NCBI RefSeq assembly: GCF_005938385.1
Contig: NZ_VCRA01000004.1
Span: forward strand, 312,206-376,205
Reading direction: 5' to 3'
From: Paenibacillus mesophilus
GTDB lineage: Bacteria; Bacillota; Bacilli; Paenibacillales; NBRC-103111
Length of the DNA stretch: 64,000 nucleotides
In this document: positions 10,578-18,893 of the stretch, one piece after another
How positions within the stretch are numbered: position 1 is the stretch's first letter
Layout: each line of letters starts with the position of its first letter
Position numbers and translations under genes: made by a program
Notes under the pieces: model-generated
What the model was told of the DNA's origin: nothing
What the model saw: only the letters and a program-made list of their open reading frames with translations
Database searches by the model: none

Positions 10578-10670
10578 AGTTCCTTGAGGAACTTTAACGG
10601 AATTACCGCCCTGACTGTCGGGCCGGGACTTTGTCGACCGGCAAGTCCCTGTCGTCAGATTAAAGTTCCT
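10578..10670 (-). repeat. Nested inverted repeats between moaC and moaB (possible leader or attenuator RNA)
   Basis: Outer arms AGGAACTTTAA (10587-10597) and TTAAAGTTCCT (10660-10670) enclose CTGAC (10611-10615)/GTCAG (10654-10658) and GGGACTT (10625-10631)/AAGTCCC (10643-10649). A third copy, AGTTCCT (10578-10584), can pair with the same inner arm, so two structures exclude each other. On the transcript the element starts 7 bases after the moaC stop and ends about 50 bases before moaB. It could be an attenuator, a processing site or a small repeated element. No known riboswitch consensus was recognised. Confidence 0.6.
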
Positions 10671-10676
10671 TACCCG

Positions 10677-11165
10677 TTATTCGGCGCCGCGAATATAGTC
10701 TCCGCTTTTACCGCCCGTCTTGGCGAGCAGAACGGTCGGCCCGATACTCATCTCTTTCTCGAGCGCCTTGCACATGTCGTATACCGTAAGAGCCGCGGCG
10801 GAAACGGCCGTCAGCGCCTCCATCTCTACGCCGGTAAGCCCGGTCGTCTTTACGGTCGCTTCAATATATAGCTCGCCCGCCCCATTGTCGGAGAAACGAA
10901 TATCGATCCCGGTCAGCGGCAGCGGATGGCACATCGGAATCCAATCCGATGTTTTCTTGGCGGCCATGATTCCGGCTACCTGGGCGACAGCCAGCACGTC
11001 GCCTTTGCCTGCCTTGCCCTGCTTGATGACGTCCAGCGTCGAAGGTCGCATAGCGACCGTAGTGCGGGCGGTCGCGGTCCGATGCGTCTCCGCTTTCCCG
11101 GACACGTCTACCATGCGGGCGCGTCCCTCGCCGTTGAAATGCGTAAGCCCGGATGAATCCGTCAC
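10677..11165 (-). CDS. moaC: Cyclic pyranopterin monophosphate synthase MoaC
   Basis: 162 residues from GTG 11165, chosen because AAAGGAGGG lies just upstream and the protein then begins at the family N-terminus '[17 protein letters not shown]'. Further upstream extension matches nothing. Key stretches are '[14 protein letters not shown]' (about 67-80) and '[23 protein letters not shown]'. MoaC, with MoaA, makes cyclic pyranopterin monophosphate in the first stage of Moco synthesis. Head of the moaC-moaB-moeA-like-tatA-tatC string. Confidence 0.95.
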   Translation of the reverse strand: MTDSSGLTHFNGEGRARMVDVSGKAETHRTATARTTVAMRPSTLDVIKQGKAGKGDVLAVAQVAGIMAAKKTSDWIPMCHPLPLTGIDIRFSDNGAGELYIEATVKTTGLTGVEMEALTAVSAAALTVYDMCKALEKEMSIGPTVLLAKTGGKSGDYIRGAE

Positions 11166-11438
11166 CTCGTCCCTCCTTTCCCGCAAAACTGTTGTATGAA
11201 AATGACGCGATACAAAGGAACCGGCCCTTGGAAAGAACCGACTCATTCCATTGCAGTCCCTGGATGCAGCTGTAGGTTCGGATCTTGAGTCGGCATGCGG
11301 CCAAAGCCGTTTTGTGCCGATCTCTTCACATTCGACACTCGGGGCCGTATGTCCTTTTTTGAACGAAAAAAAGGTCGTTTGAAAGTTTTATGAAGTGATT
11401 CGTGCGGCGGGGTATTCGGTCGTAGCTCGTTCGGATTG

Positions 11439-12059
11439 CTATCCGGGGTGCGGAATGATCCATTGGCGGTTTTCCGACAAGATTGCGTCCACCCGGAAAT
11501 CGTGGTTGTCCATCGGCACCTCCGGTACGATCTGCGCGTCGAAAGCTAGCGCCAGCTTGAAAGGCTCCTTGCCGGCATTTTCCCTGCATCTTCGGATAAA
11601 CGCGTCGTAATACCCTCCGCCGTATCCGAGACGGCCTCCTTCGCAATCGAAGGCCAAGCCCGGGACAAGCATGACGTCGATGTCCGAAGCCCTCTTCCAT
11701 ACCGGGGTGGACATTAACGGCTCGCGTATGCCCATTTTCCCCGTCTCCAAATCTTCATAGCTTTGGATGACGTGCAGCGACATCAGTTTCCGGTCGCGGA
11801 TCACCTTCGGCACGACCACGGTTCCTCCCCGATTCCAGCACCATTCCATAACCGGCGTAACGTCAAGCTCCGTTCGGAAAGGAACGTAGCTGAACAATGT
11901 AAAAGAACGATCCGCCGCGGACGACAGCCGGTCTTCGAGAAACCGGATCGCCTTCCCGCAAACACGCGCGGAACGATCCTTCCGGTCGGTCTCGGACAAT
12001 GATGCTCTTGCCGCCTCCGCTTGCTTGCGCAGCTGCACTTTGAGAGTTTTTACGGCCAT
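11439..12059 (-). CDS. 5-formyltetrahydrofolate cyclo-ligase
   Basis: 206 residues from ATG 12059 (GGAAGG upstream; an ATG 27 bases further up lacks a good site). The ATP/folate signature 'GGRLGYGGGYYDAFI' is near the C-terminus, together with 'DVMLVPGLAFD'. The enzyme converts 5-formyl-THF to 5,10-methenyl-THF with ATP, in the cytosol. It is co-oriented with moaC but 273 bp away, so co-transcription is uncertain. Confidence 0.94.
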   Translation of the reverse strand: MAVKTLKVQLRKQAEAARASLSETDRKDRSARVCGKAIRFLEDRLSSAADRSFTLFSYVPFRTELDVTPVMEWCWNRGGTVVVPKVIRDRKLMSLHVIQSYEDLETGKMGIREPLMSTPVWKRASDIDVMLVPGLAFDCEGGRLGYGGGYYDAFIRRCRENAGKEPFKLALAFDAQIVPEVPMDNHDFRVDAILSENRQWIIPHPG

Positions 12060-12218
12060 AGCGGTTCCTTCCTTCTGCCTTGTCAATCACTGACCATTTC
12101 CACTTGATCCTGTTTCCCTCAGTGTATCATACATCCGGCGGGAAGGAAAAAGAAGCGGCGACATACCTTATCGAAAGCTTCCGGCGCCGGATACCTTCAG
12201 TAGGAATCAAACTGTCAT

Positions 12219-12247
12219 TTTACAAACGAACGCCCCATCGGTAAACT
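12219..12247 (+). promoter_or_regulatory. Candidate sigma-A promoter of the ABC-F gene
   Basis: TTTACA (12219-12224), a 17-bp spacer and TAAACT (12242-12247), with the start codon 37 bp downstream. The -10 box is a weak match. Confidence 0.5.
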
Positions 12248-12284
12248 GAACTTAGAACAAGCTATATTCGGAGGAAGACTGACG

Positions 12285-14303
12285 ATGCTTTTGCAAGTGA
12301 ACGGATTAGGCAAACATTACGGCACGACTACGGCGCTGTCGAACATCTCCATGCAAATCCAGGAGCGCGACCGGATCGGTCTCGTCGGCGTCAACGGCGC
12401 CGGCAAATCGACGCTGCTTAAAATTATAGCGGGCGAAATGTCCGCCGACGAAGGCGAAATATTCCGCGCGAAGGAAACGCGCATCGGCTATTTGGCACAA
12501 AACAGCGGATTGCAGTCGGACCGTTCGATCTGGGATGAAATGATGGGCGTGTTCGCCGCCCTGCTGGAAGCCGAGCGGGAGCTGCGCGAGCTGGAAACGC
12601 GCATGTCCGACCCCGATCTGGCCGACGACGAAAAAGCGTACGAAGCGATCCTGCACCGTTACTCGGTGAAATCGGACCAGTTCCGCGAGCAAGGGGGCTT
12701 CCGCATCGAAAACCGCGTACGAAGCGTACTGCACGGCATGGGCTTCGGCTCGTTCGACCCGAATACCGTTGTCCGGACGCTGAGCGGCGGGCAAAAGACC
12801 CGGCTGGCGTTGGCGAGGCTGCTGCTGCAGGAGCCCGATCTCCTGATGCTGGACGAACCGACGAACTATTTGGATATCCAGACGCTGACGTGGCTCGAAG
12901 ATTATTTGCGCGGCTATTCGGGCGCCGTGCTCGTCGTATCCCACGACCGCTTCTTCCTCGATGCGATGGCGAATGTCATCTACGAAATCGAACGTACGCG
13001 CTGCAAAAGGTACACCGGCAACTATACCCGTTATATGGAGCTGAAAGCGGCGGAGTACGAAATCGAGCTGAAGCATTACGAGAAGCAGCAGGACGAAATT
13101 GCCAAGATGGAAGACTTCGTCAGACGCAATATCGTCCGCGCCTCGACGACGAAACGCGCCCAAAGCCGCCGTAAAGCGCTCGAGAAAATGGATCGGCTGG
13201 ACAAGCCCGCCGGCGAATTGAAGAAAGCGTCGTTCCGGTTCGAGACGGAACGGCAGTCGGGCAAAGACGTGCTGTACGCGCAAAACCTCGCCGCCTCCTA
13301 CGACGGGACCAGGCGCTTGTTCGATCACGCTTCGTTCGAGCTCCGCCGCGGCGACATGGCCGCCCTGATCGGACCGAACGGCATCGGCAAATCGACGCTG
13401 CTGAAAATTTTGACCGGACAAAAGCGGCAGGATGCCGGCACGTTCGAATGGGGAACGAATGTCGCGCTCGGCTACTACGATCAGGAGCAGCAGGGCTTGA
13501 ATCCGAACAATACGGTGCTGGAGGAGCTGTGGGGCGAATACCCGCATCTCGAGGAGGTGCGCATCCGTACCGTGCTGGGCAGCTTCCTGTTCAGCGGCGA
13601 GGACGTGCTGAAAAAAATCGTGTCGCTGAGCGGCGGCGAGAAAGCGCGCGTCTCACTCGCCAAGCTGATGCTGAAGCAAGCGAACATGCTCATCCTCGAC
13701 GAGCCTACGAACCATCTCGATCTGTTCAGCAAGGAAGTGCTGGAGGCGGCTTTGCTCGATTATGAGGGCACGCTGCTGTTCATCTCCCACGACCGCTACT
13801 TCCTGAACAAAATGGCCGACCGCGTGCTCGAGCTTCATGCGGGCGGCATTGACGACTATTTGGGCAACTATGACGATTACGTCGAGAAGAAGCGCGAGCT
13901 GGCCGCGTTCGAAGCGGAGCGCATTGCGGAAGCGGGGGCGGGCAAGCCGGCCGGTCCCAAAACCGGAGGCGGAGCAGTCGGACCGGGTACCGGTTCGGCC
14001 GCGCCAAGCGCTGCCTGGCGGGAAGCCGGAGGCGATGCCGACGCTGCCGGCGGCGCCAAGCCGAAGGACTATGAAGCGGAGAAGCAGCAGAAGCGCGAGG
14101 AGCGCGGGCGACAGCGCAAAATCGAGCAGCTGGAGCTGGCGATCTCCACGCTCGAGGACGAGACGGCCGCGCTGGAGGCGGCGCTGCTCGATCCCGGAGT
14201 GTACAACGACTACGTCGCCGTTCAGAAGGTGAACGCCGACCTGGAAAGCAAAAAGTCTCAGCTCGAGCGTCTCTATGCGGAATGGGAAGAGCTGTCCTCC
14301 TGA
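12285..14303 (+). CDS. ABC-F family ATPase (YdiF-like)
   Basis: 672 residues, no membrane segments. Two ABC domains: 'GVNGAGKST' (about 35-43) with 'LSGGQKTRLALARLL' and 'LLMLDEPTNYLD', and 'GPNGIGKST' (about 364) with 'LSGGEKARVSLAKLM' and 'LILDEPTNHLD'. The linker between them carries the charged 'KRAQSRRKALEKM' segment, which in ABC-F proteins reaches the ribosomal peptidyl-transferase region. The C-terminal extension has a Gly/Ala/Pro-rich hinge (about 550-590) and a coiled coil. ABC-F proteins act on ribosomes. Position and type match B. subtilis ydiF. The last 31 bp overlap the 3' end of the opposing gene. Confidence 0.94.
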   Translation: MLLQVNGLGKHYGTTTALSNISMQIQERDRIGLVGVNGAGKSTLLKIIAGEMSADEGEIFRAKETRIGYLAQNSGLQSDRSIWDEMMGVFAALLEAERELRELETRMSDPDLADDEKAYEAILHRYSVKSDQFREQGGFRIENRVRSVLHGMGFGSFDPNTVVRTLSGGQKTRLALARLLLQEPDLLMLDEPTNYLDIQTLTWLEDYLRGYSGAVLVVSHDRFFLDAMANVIYEIERTRCKRYTGNYTRYMELKAAEYEIELKHYEKQQDEIAKMEDFVRRNIVRASTTKRAQSRRKALEKMDRLDKPAGELKKASFRFETERQSGKDVLYAQNLAASYDGTRRLFDHASFELRRGDMAALIGPNGIGKSTLLKILTGQKRQDAGTFEWGTNVALGYYDQEQQGLNPNNTVLEELWGEYPHLEEVRIRTVLGSFLFSGEDVLKKIVSLSGGEKARVSLAKLMLKQANMLILDEPTNHLDLFSKEVLEAALLDYEGTLLFISHDRYFLNKMADRVLELHAGGIDDYLGNYDDYVEKKRELAAFEAERIAEAGAGKPAGPKTGGGAVGPGTGSAAPSAAWREAGGDADAAGGAKPKDYEAEKQQKREERGRQRKIEQLELAISTLEDETAALEAALLDPGVYNDYVAVQKVNADLESKKSQLERLYAEWEELSS

Positions 14304-16654
14304 ATGCGAAGCAGCAGCATCGGCACGGCGGCATACACGATCATCGTCGCGGCCGCGACAATACCCGAATCGTTAAATGCAAGCGCCGCTACAGAGCCGA
14401 CCGCAATAGCGATAAATCCGCTCATATAATGCGGATAACCGGCTTCCCAGCGACGGAATGCCCCGCGCGGACGCACGACGGCTACGGCCATTACGAGCAA
14501 GCCGGCGGCAAGCACCTTCGTCCAGACCGATACACCGATCAGATGGACGTTCATCTGCAGCTTGCGCAGGACCGTCGCCGTGATCAGATCGGCCCGCCCT
14601 TCGCCAAGCAACCCCATCGCACGGCCGATATGACTTTGCCGTCCGGCGTCAGCCAGGATAACGGCGTTGAGCAGCCAGAGCAAGCCCAGCGAGGCGGCGA
14701 CGAGCCCGCCGCAGACGAGCGTGAGCCGGAGCAGGCCAAGCCGGCGGAAGGCGCCGTTCGCGAAGCTGCGCAGCCAGGCGAGGCCGAAGGCGACGGCCGC
14801 GGTGATGGCGCCGCCCGCGTTCGTGCCGAGCCCCGGGGCGGCGAGGTAGAGCGTGACGGCGGCGAAAGCCGCGGCCGCCAAGCCGGCGGCGAGGCCGGCG
14901 CTGCGGCGGCGGCGCGCAAACGCGGCGGTGCGCGAGCCCGGCGGTGGCGAGGCGGCGGAGTCTGCCGCAGCCCGGGCCGCGACCTGGCGGCGGCGCCGGC
15001 GCTCAAGCGCAGCGGCGAAGGCTAGCGTGGCCGCGCCGACGACGACCCCCATATATTCGTTGCCCATCCCGTAATAACGGGCCCCGATCATAGGATCATA
15101 CCCCAGCACTGAATGCTTCATCCCTTCCGCTCCCAGCATGCCGTCCAGAAGAAGTGCAGCCACCGTAATCCCGCTTAACATTCCGGCTGCGCTTATAGCG
15201 GAACGGCCATACCCGAACAAGCAAGCGAGGAATCCAGTCAAAGCAACGAACAAAGCCAACTGCCCCGCTCCCGGAAGCGGATAAGCCGCATTCAGCCATC
15301 CGAGCAGGAGCAGCGAGAAAGGTGCGGCCAACAGCGCCAGCAGCAGCGTTCCGATCCATCGAAGCGCCCTACCGAGCTTTACCCACATCGCGACCAATGC
15401 AGCGAGCAGAACGGTCGCCTCCACGGATACAAAAGGGATAAGCACCCGGGGGCGAAGCCTATAAATCTCGCCGATCGTGCCGATATCTTTCATCAGAGCG
15501 GCCAAAGGGTCCGGATGCCTGACAGCCGTCATCGCTCTGCCGACCATATCATTCGAAGCTTCTATGCCGAACGAAGCCAGGATGGACGGCGCAAAGTCCG
15601 ATGCCGTTACGATACCTTCCCGGCGCGTGCTGGGAGAGAGGAGCAGTCCGGGGGATACGTCCGGGCCGTCATGCACGACCGGTGCGAGAAGCATTTTGTT
15701 CCTCGCGGCCTCCGGGCCGACGAAGGGAGAAAGAAGCCAGATGGAATCCGCGCTTCGCTGCCTGCGCACGATTTCGCCCACCAAATGGTCCAACCGACGC
15801 AAAATTTCTATTTTCTCCCGTTCCGCCTGTTCGGCGGCGTAACGCGACTGCTCCGCCTGAAACCGCCATAAATCGCCCCATTCCAGCAGCGAAACGGCCG
15901 GCGCTCGGATAGAATCCCAAGCGCGAAGCAGCTCCGGCGCGCTCGTTCTTACCTCATACGGCGAACCGGGATCGGGCATAGTCATATTGCCGCCTACATC
16001 GCCTATCGGCACCAGCCCGTTCTCATCCATGATCAGCAAAGGCGCGTACCGCTTCTTCCCTTGGGAGGTATCGCTGTTCCCGAACACTCCGGCGGCGATT
16101 CCATGCCGGCGCAGCGATTCCCCAAGCAGCCCCGGCTGAGAATGCTGCGAACGGTTATCGTTGCGGCGGCGGATTGCGGCGATTTCCGGTACGACAATGT
16201 TCGCTCCATGCGGCTCCAGCCCGGTAAGCCTGCGATACAGCTCCGAGGCCGTCCGGTCACCGGCCGCATCCACTGCATTCCATGACAAATATCCCGCGCT
16301 GCTGAAAGCCGGCGCTCCGGCGCCCATAGTGGCGTAGCTGTCCTCCAGTCCCTTCTCCGGGGTGCGGACATTCATCCCGCCTATCGCGCCATCCCGGATA
16401 AGGCCGCTTATATTCGGAAGATGACGGAGCGTTTCTTCGTTCCAGTCCAGAAACGACCAGCCCGGAACCGAAACGATCGTCACTTTGCCGTCCTTCCCCG
16501 CTATTCCGTCCTTAGCAGCGTCGGCGGCATATTGCGTTTCCTTCTGCCCAGCGAGAGCCGGCAGCCATACAGATAAGCCGAATCCGACGCAACAAGCGAC
16601 CAACACGGAAAATAGAACAAATGTTCGCGATGGTACCTTCGCCTTCTTCTTCAT
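14273..16654 (-). CDS. Large membrane protein with N-terminal alkaline-phosphatase-like extracellular domain
   Basis: 793 residues from ATG 16654, behind GGGGGTGAAA. A signal anchor (about 13-36) is followed by an outside domain of about 370 residues with the look of an alkaline-phosphatase-superfamily fold ('VTIVSVPGWSFLDW', 'NISGLIRDGAIGGMNVRTP', 'DFAPSILASFGI'). About ten membrane helices follow. A helix-helix loop at about 550-590 is Arg/Ala-rich and encoded by very GC-rich DNA (14700-15010). The gene converges with and overlaps the ABC-F gene by 31 bp. The function is unknown. A role in envelope sugar or phosphate chemistry is only a guess from topology. Confidence 0.8.
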   Translation of the reverse strand: MKKKAKVPSRTFVLFSVLVACCVGFGLSVWLPALAGQKETQYAADAAKDGIAGKDGKVTIVSVPGWSFLDWNEETLRHLPNISGLIRDGAIGGMNVRTPEKGLEDSYATMGAGAPAFSSAGYLSWNAVDAAGDRTASELYRRLTGLEPHGANIVVPEIAAIRRRNDNRSQHSQPGLLGESLRRHGIAAGVFGNSDTSQGKKRYAPLLIMDENGLVPIGDVGGNMTMPDPGSPYEVRTSAPELLRAWDSIRAPAVSLLEWGDLWRFQAEQSRYAAEQAEREKIEILRRLDHLVGEIVRRQRSADSIWLLSPFVGPEAARNKMLLAPVVHDGPDVSPGLLLSPSTRREGIVTASDFAPSILASFGIEASNDMVGRAMTAVRHPDPLAALMKDIGTIGEIYRLRPRVLIPFVSVEATVLLAALVAMWVKLGRALRWIGTLLLALLAAPFSLLLLGWLNAAYPLPGAGQLALFVALTGFLACLFGYGRSAISAAGMLSGITVAALLLDGMLGAEGMKHSVLGYDPMIGARYYGMGNEYMGVVVGAATLAFAAALERRRRRQVAARAAADSAASPPPGSRTAAFARRRRSAGLAAGLAAAAFAAVTLYLAAPGLGTNAGGAITAAVAFGLAWLRSFANGAFRRLGLLRLTLVCGGLVAASLGLLWLLNAVILADAGRQSHIGRAMGLLGEGRADLITATVLRKLQMNVHLIGVSVWTKVLAAGLLVMAVAVVRPRGAFRRWEAGYPHYMSGFIAIAVGSVAALAFNDSGIVAAATMIVYAAVPMLLLRIQEDSSSHSA

Positions 16655-16743
16655 GTCTGATTTCACCCCCGGTAGAGAATGGCCCGAACCTGAACTGTCT
16701 TTTTCTAGAATTGCCCAGCTCGCCCATTTTTACCGAAGAAAAT

Positions 16744-17000
16744 CTATTCACAACGTTATCCCCAGCGTCCAAACCGAAAAAGGCTTCATTTTATGGCCTT
16801 TGTTTTTGTCATCCACAAAGTTATCCCCATTATCCACATTTTTGGTTGAAAAACTTATTCGATTTTTATTCCTCATCCACCCGTTGTCCCCCGAAGGCTC
16901 GCGACTCTTATACACATTACGCACAGGGGGTGTGGATAACTTTATCCACACCCCTGTGTTCATAACCATGGAATCGCAATTCGACCCGAACTCATCCACA
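16744..17000. other. DnaA-box cluster in a gene-free interval
   Basis: The 445-bp gap 16655-17099 has no credible gene but contains three perfect DnaA boxes TTATCCACA (16830-16838, 16942-16950, and reversed at 16931-16939). Five more have a single mismatch: TTATCCCCA at 16756 and 16821, TCATCCACA at 16809 and 16992, TTATACACA at 16908. Weaker ones lie at 16744 and 16873. The 16931/16942 pair forms an inverted repeat extended by CACAGGGG/CCCCTGTG (16922-16958). It lies between the ydiF-like ATPase and tsaD. From memory, B. subtilis has one of its replication-modulating DnaA-box clusters at gcp-ydiF. No dnaA/dnaN or plasmid rep gene is near. Confidence 0.85.
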
Positions 17001-17099
17001 TTTTTCTAAATGTTCCTAATAACTATAAGTTCGATACCGGCTATGCGGAGACTGCAGCCGACACTAATGAAGATTGCGCCGTTCGGCACTGCAAACCGA

Positions 17100-18875
17100 C
17101 TAAAGCGCCTTCCAGTCAGATACGCCGGTCCCCACTGACTTATACCAAACTTGATTAATCGTATCGAGCAGCTCTTCCCCTAAATGTCCCGGCAAAACAA
17201 CCCCATTCGGATTACCCGCGTACGTCCGCACTATCGGAGCTCCATCCGCGATATTGCTGCGGGCGAGCAGCTCGCTCTCGCTGTAGCTTTTCAAAGCAAT
17301 CGCGTTCGTACATTGGATAAATGCGTTACCCTCGACTCTCGGCTTGACCGTCAGCACCGGCTTGGCGCTCGACCAGGAGATGACCAGTCCGTTGACGGCC
17401 GTCCGGCCGCCGCTTCGGTCTCCCACCCGATTCCGGCAAACCGCAACGTCTCCGCCTCCGCCTGTCATCAGGCTGCCGTCGAAATTGACCGCAAGCTCCC
17501 CTCTTGCCGCATGATTCTCCACATTGTTCCGGTAGCATAAGTTTTCGACGACTTGAACGCCGCTGATAGGGCTGTTAACTTGAATGCCGGAAAATACGTT
17601 GTCGTGGACAATGTTATTAGAAACAATCGTATAGCCGTACGTGTATTCTTGATTGATCGTATCCGATTTGCCGAACTTCAGATGGATGCCTCGATTGCAA
17701 TTCCGGACCGTATTACCTACAATGTTCAGCCCGTCCACCCAATTCGTCGCCTCGATGCCGCCCGCCGCATTAGCCGTATCCCCGGCATCGTAAGCGCCGC
17801 GGCAGTCCGATACGACATTTGCCTCGACGATTATATCTCTCCCGTACGAGATAATGATTCCGGAGGCGTATCCGCCGTATATGAAGTTGTTCGCAACCAA
17901 ACTTTGGTCCGCCGGTTTCCGGTACGTGTAGCTGGTGCGATGGCCCAAATGGATCGGCGCCCAAGTCCGGCTGTTGAATACGGTGCTGCCCACGATTTTG
18001 GAGCGGGAGGAATTCAATGAAATCGTCGAGTTGGCACTGTCATGGGCCGTCACTCCGTCAATCGTGATACAGCTGCCGTATTGCGTCCCGATACAGCTGG
18101 AATCGGAATTGCGGTATTCTCCGCCGCGCACCGTGATGTGGGTGCATTCCCGAAGCAGCAGCCCTTCCGTCTGAACCTCGTCTACCTCGCAGTCGACTAA
18201 GCCGGAGTAGGTGCAGCCGAATAAATTGAAGGCTCCGCCCGAATAAGAGCCCCCCGAAGCCGCTTTATTGCGCATCGCCTTTACTTTATGGAAGCTGGCT
18301 TTCTCACAGTTTCTGAACAAAATGGCGGATACGTCCTTTGCCGTCTGCACAGCCCGATTCGCATCCACTGTAAGGCGCGATAAATGAATGTCGGAGGCCG
18401 ATTCCGCATATAGGACGGGAATATTCGTCAAGCTCTTGCCGTCAAACGTGAAGGCGACGCCCGGACCGGCCAGCGGCTGAATAGCCCGAATAACGGTGCC
18501 GGCTTCGCCCACGACAGAAATTCCGCTGTACAGCGTAATCGTGCCGGATATCCCGTAAACTCCGCTCGGAAACAGGAGCGTACCGCCTCCCGCCGCACGT
18601 ATACTTTCGATCGCATCCCGGATGCTTGCGGTATCGTCGGTGACGCCGTCTCCTTTGGCGCCGAAGCATTTAACATGCACGGGCGTATCCCCACATTCGC
18701 ACGACTCCGGTGTCCCGTACACATGTCCGCTCACGGAGCTTCCCCTGCCGACAGCCGCATCCGCCAGCCTTCCACTCAACAGTACGCCCCCCGCGAACAC
18801 GGCCCCGGCTGCCCCCATGGAGGCGAGCAGCGCTCTTCGGCTGATCGTTTTCCCGTTCTCGTCCACATTCGTCAT
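17100..18875 (-). CDS. Tat-exported right-handed beta-helix (pectate-lyase-like) protein
   Basis: 591 residues from ATG 18875, which has GGAGG eight bases upstream; a GTG 18 bases earlier overlaps that site. Residues 10-42 form a twin-arginine signal ('TISRRALLASMGAAGAVFAGG', cleavage near 'ADAA'). The mature part opens with 'VKCFGAKGDGVTDDTASIRDAI' and 'GGTLLFPSGVYGISGTI', the start of the Pectate_lyase_3/GH28-type beta-helix. Many short parallel-beta repeats ('IVVEANVVSDCRG', 'LNIVGNTVRNCNRG') follow. It probably binds or cleaves a polysaccharide outside the cell. The substrate is unknown. The lipoprotein gene directly upstream (2 bp from the alternative GTG) suggests co-transcription. Confidence 0.85.
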   Translation of the reverse strand: MTNVDENGKTISRRALLASMGAAGAVFAGGVLLSGRLADAAVGRGSSVSGHVYGTPESCECGDTPVHVKCFGAKGDGVTDDTASIRDAIESIRAAGGGTLLFPSGVYGISGTITLYSGISVVGEAGTVIRAIQPLAGPGVAFTFDGKSLTNIPVLYAESASDIHLSRLTVDANRAVQTAKDVSAILFRNCEKASFHKVKAMRNKAASGGSYSGGAFNLFGCTYSGLVDCEVDEVQTEGLLLRECTHITVRGGEYRNSDSSCIGTQYGSCITIDGVTAHDSANSTISLNSSRSKIVGSTVFNSRTWAPIHLGHRTSYTYRKPADQSLVANNFIYGGYASGIIISYGRDIIVEANVVSDCRGAYDAGDTANAAGGIEATNWVDGLNIVGNTVRNCNRGIHLKFGKSDTINQEYTYGYTIVSNNIVHDNVFSGIQVNSPISGVQVVENLCYRNNVENHAARGELAVNFDGSLMTGGGGDVAVCRNRVGDRSGGRTAVNGLVISWSSAKPVLTVKPRVEGNAFIQCTNAIALKSYSESELLARSNIADGAPIVRTYAGNPNGVVLPGHLGEELLDTINQVWYKSVGTGVSDWKAL

Positions 18876-18893
18876 TCCGTGATCCTCCGCCAC

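Noticed and set aside
10578..10670. Moco riboswitch
   Set aside because: Position is suggestive but the conserved Moco-motif core was not recognised, so only a structured element is reported.
11166..11246. N-terminal extension of MoaC upstream of GTG 11165
   Set aside because: The extension adds 27 residues unlike MoaC, whereas GTG 11165 has AAAGGAGGG and the family N-terminus.
12306..13547. Long minus-strand frame opposite the ABC-F gene
   Set aside because: Antisense shadow of a conserved ATPase with intact Walker motifs; no ribosome binding site or recognisable product.
16922..16958. Inverted repeat CACAGGGG...CCCCTGTG as a transcription terminator
   Set aside because: No T-run follows on either strand, and its core is two opposed DnaA boxes, which explains the symmetry better.
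16744..17000. Interpretation of the DnaA-box cluster as chromosomal or plasmid origin
   Set aside because: No dnaA, dnaN, gyrB, rep or partition genes nearby and no AT-rich unwinding block inside; the flanking gene order is that of a B. subtilis locus away from oriC.
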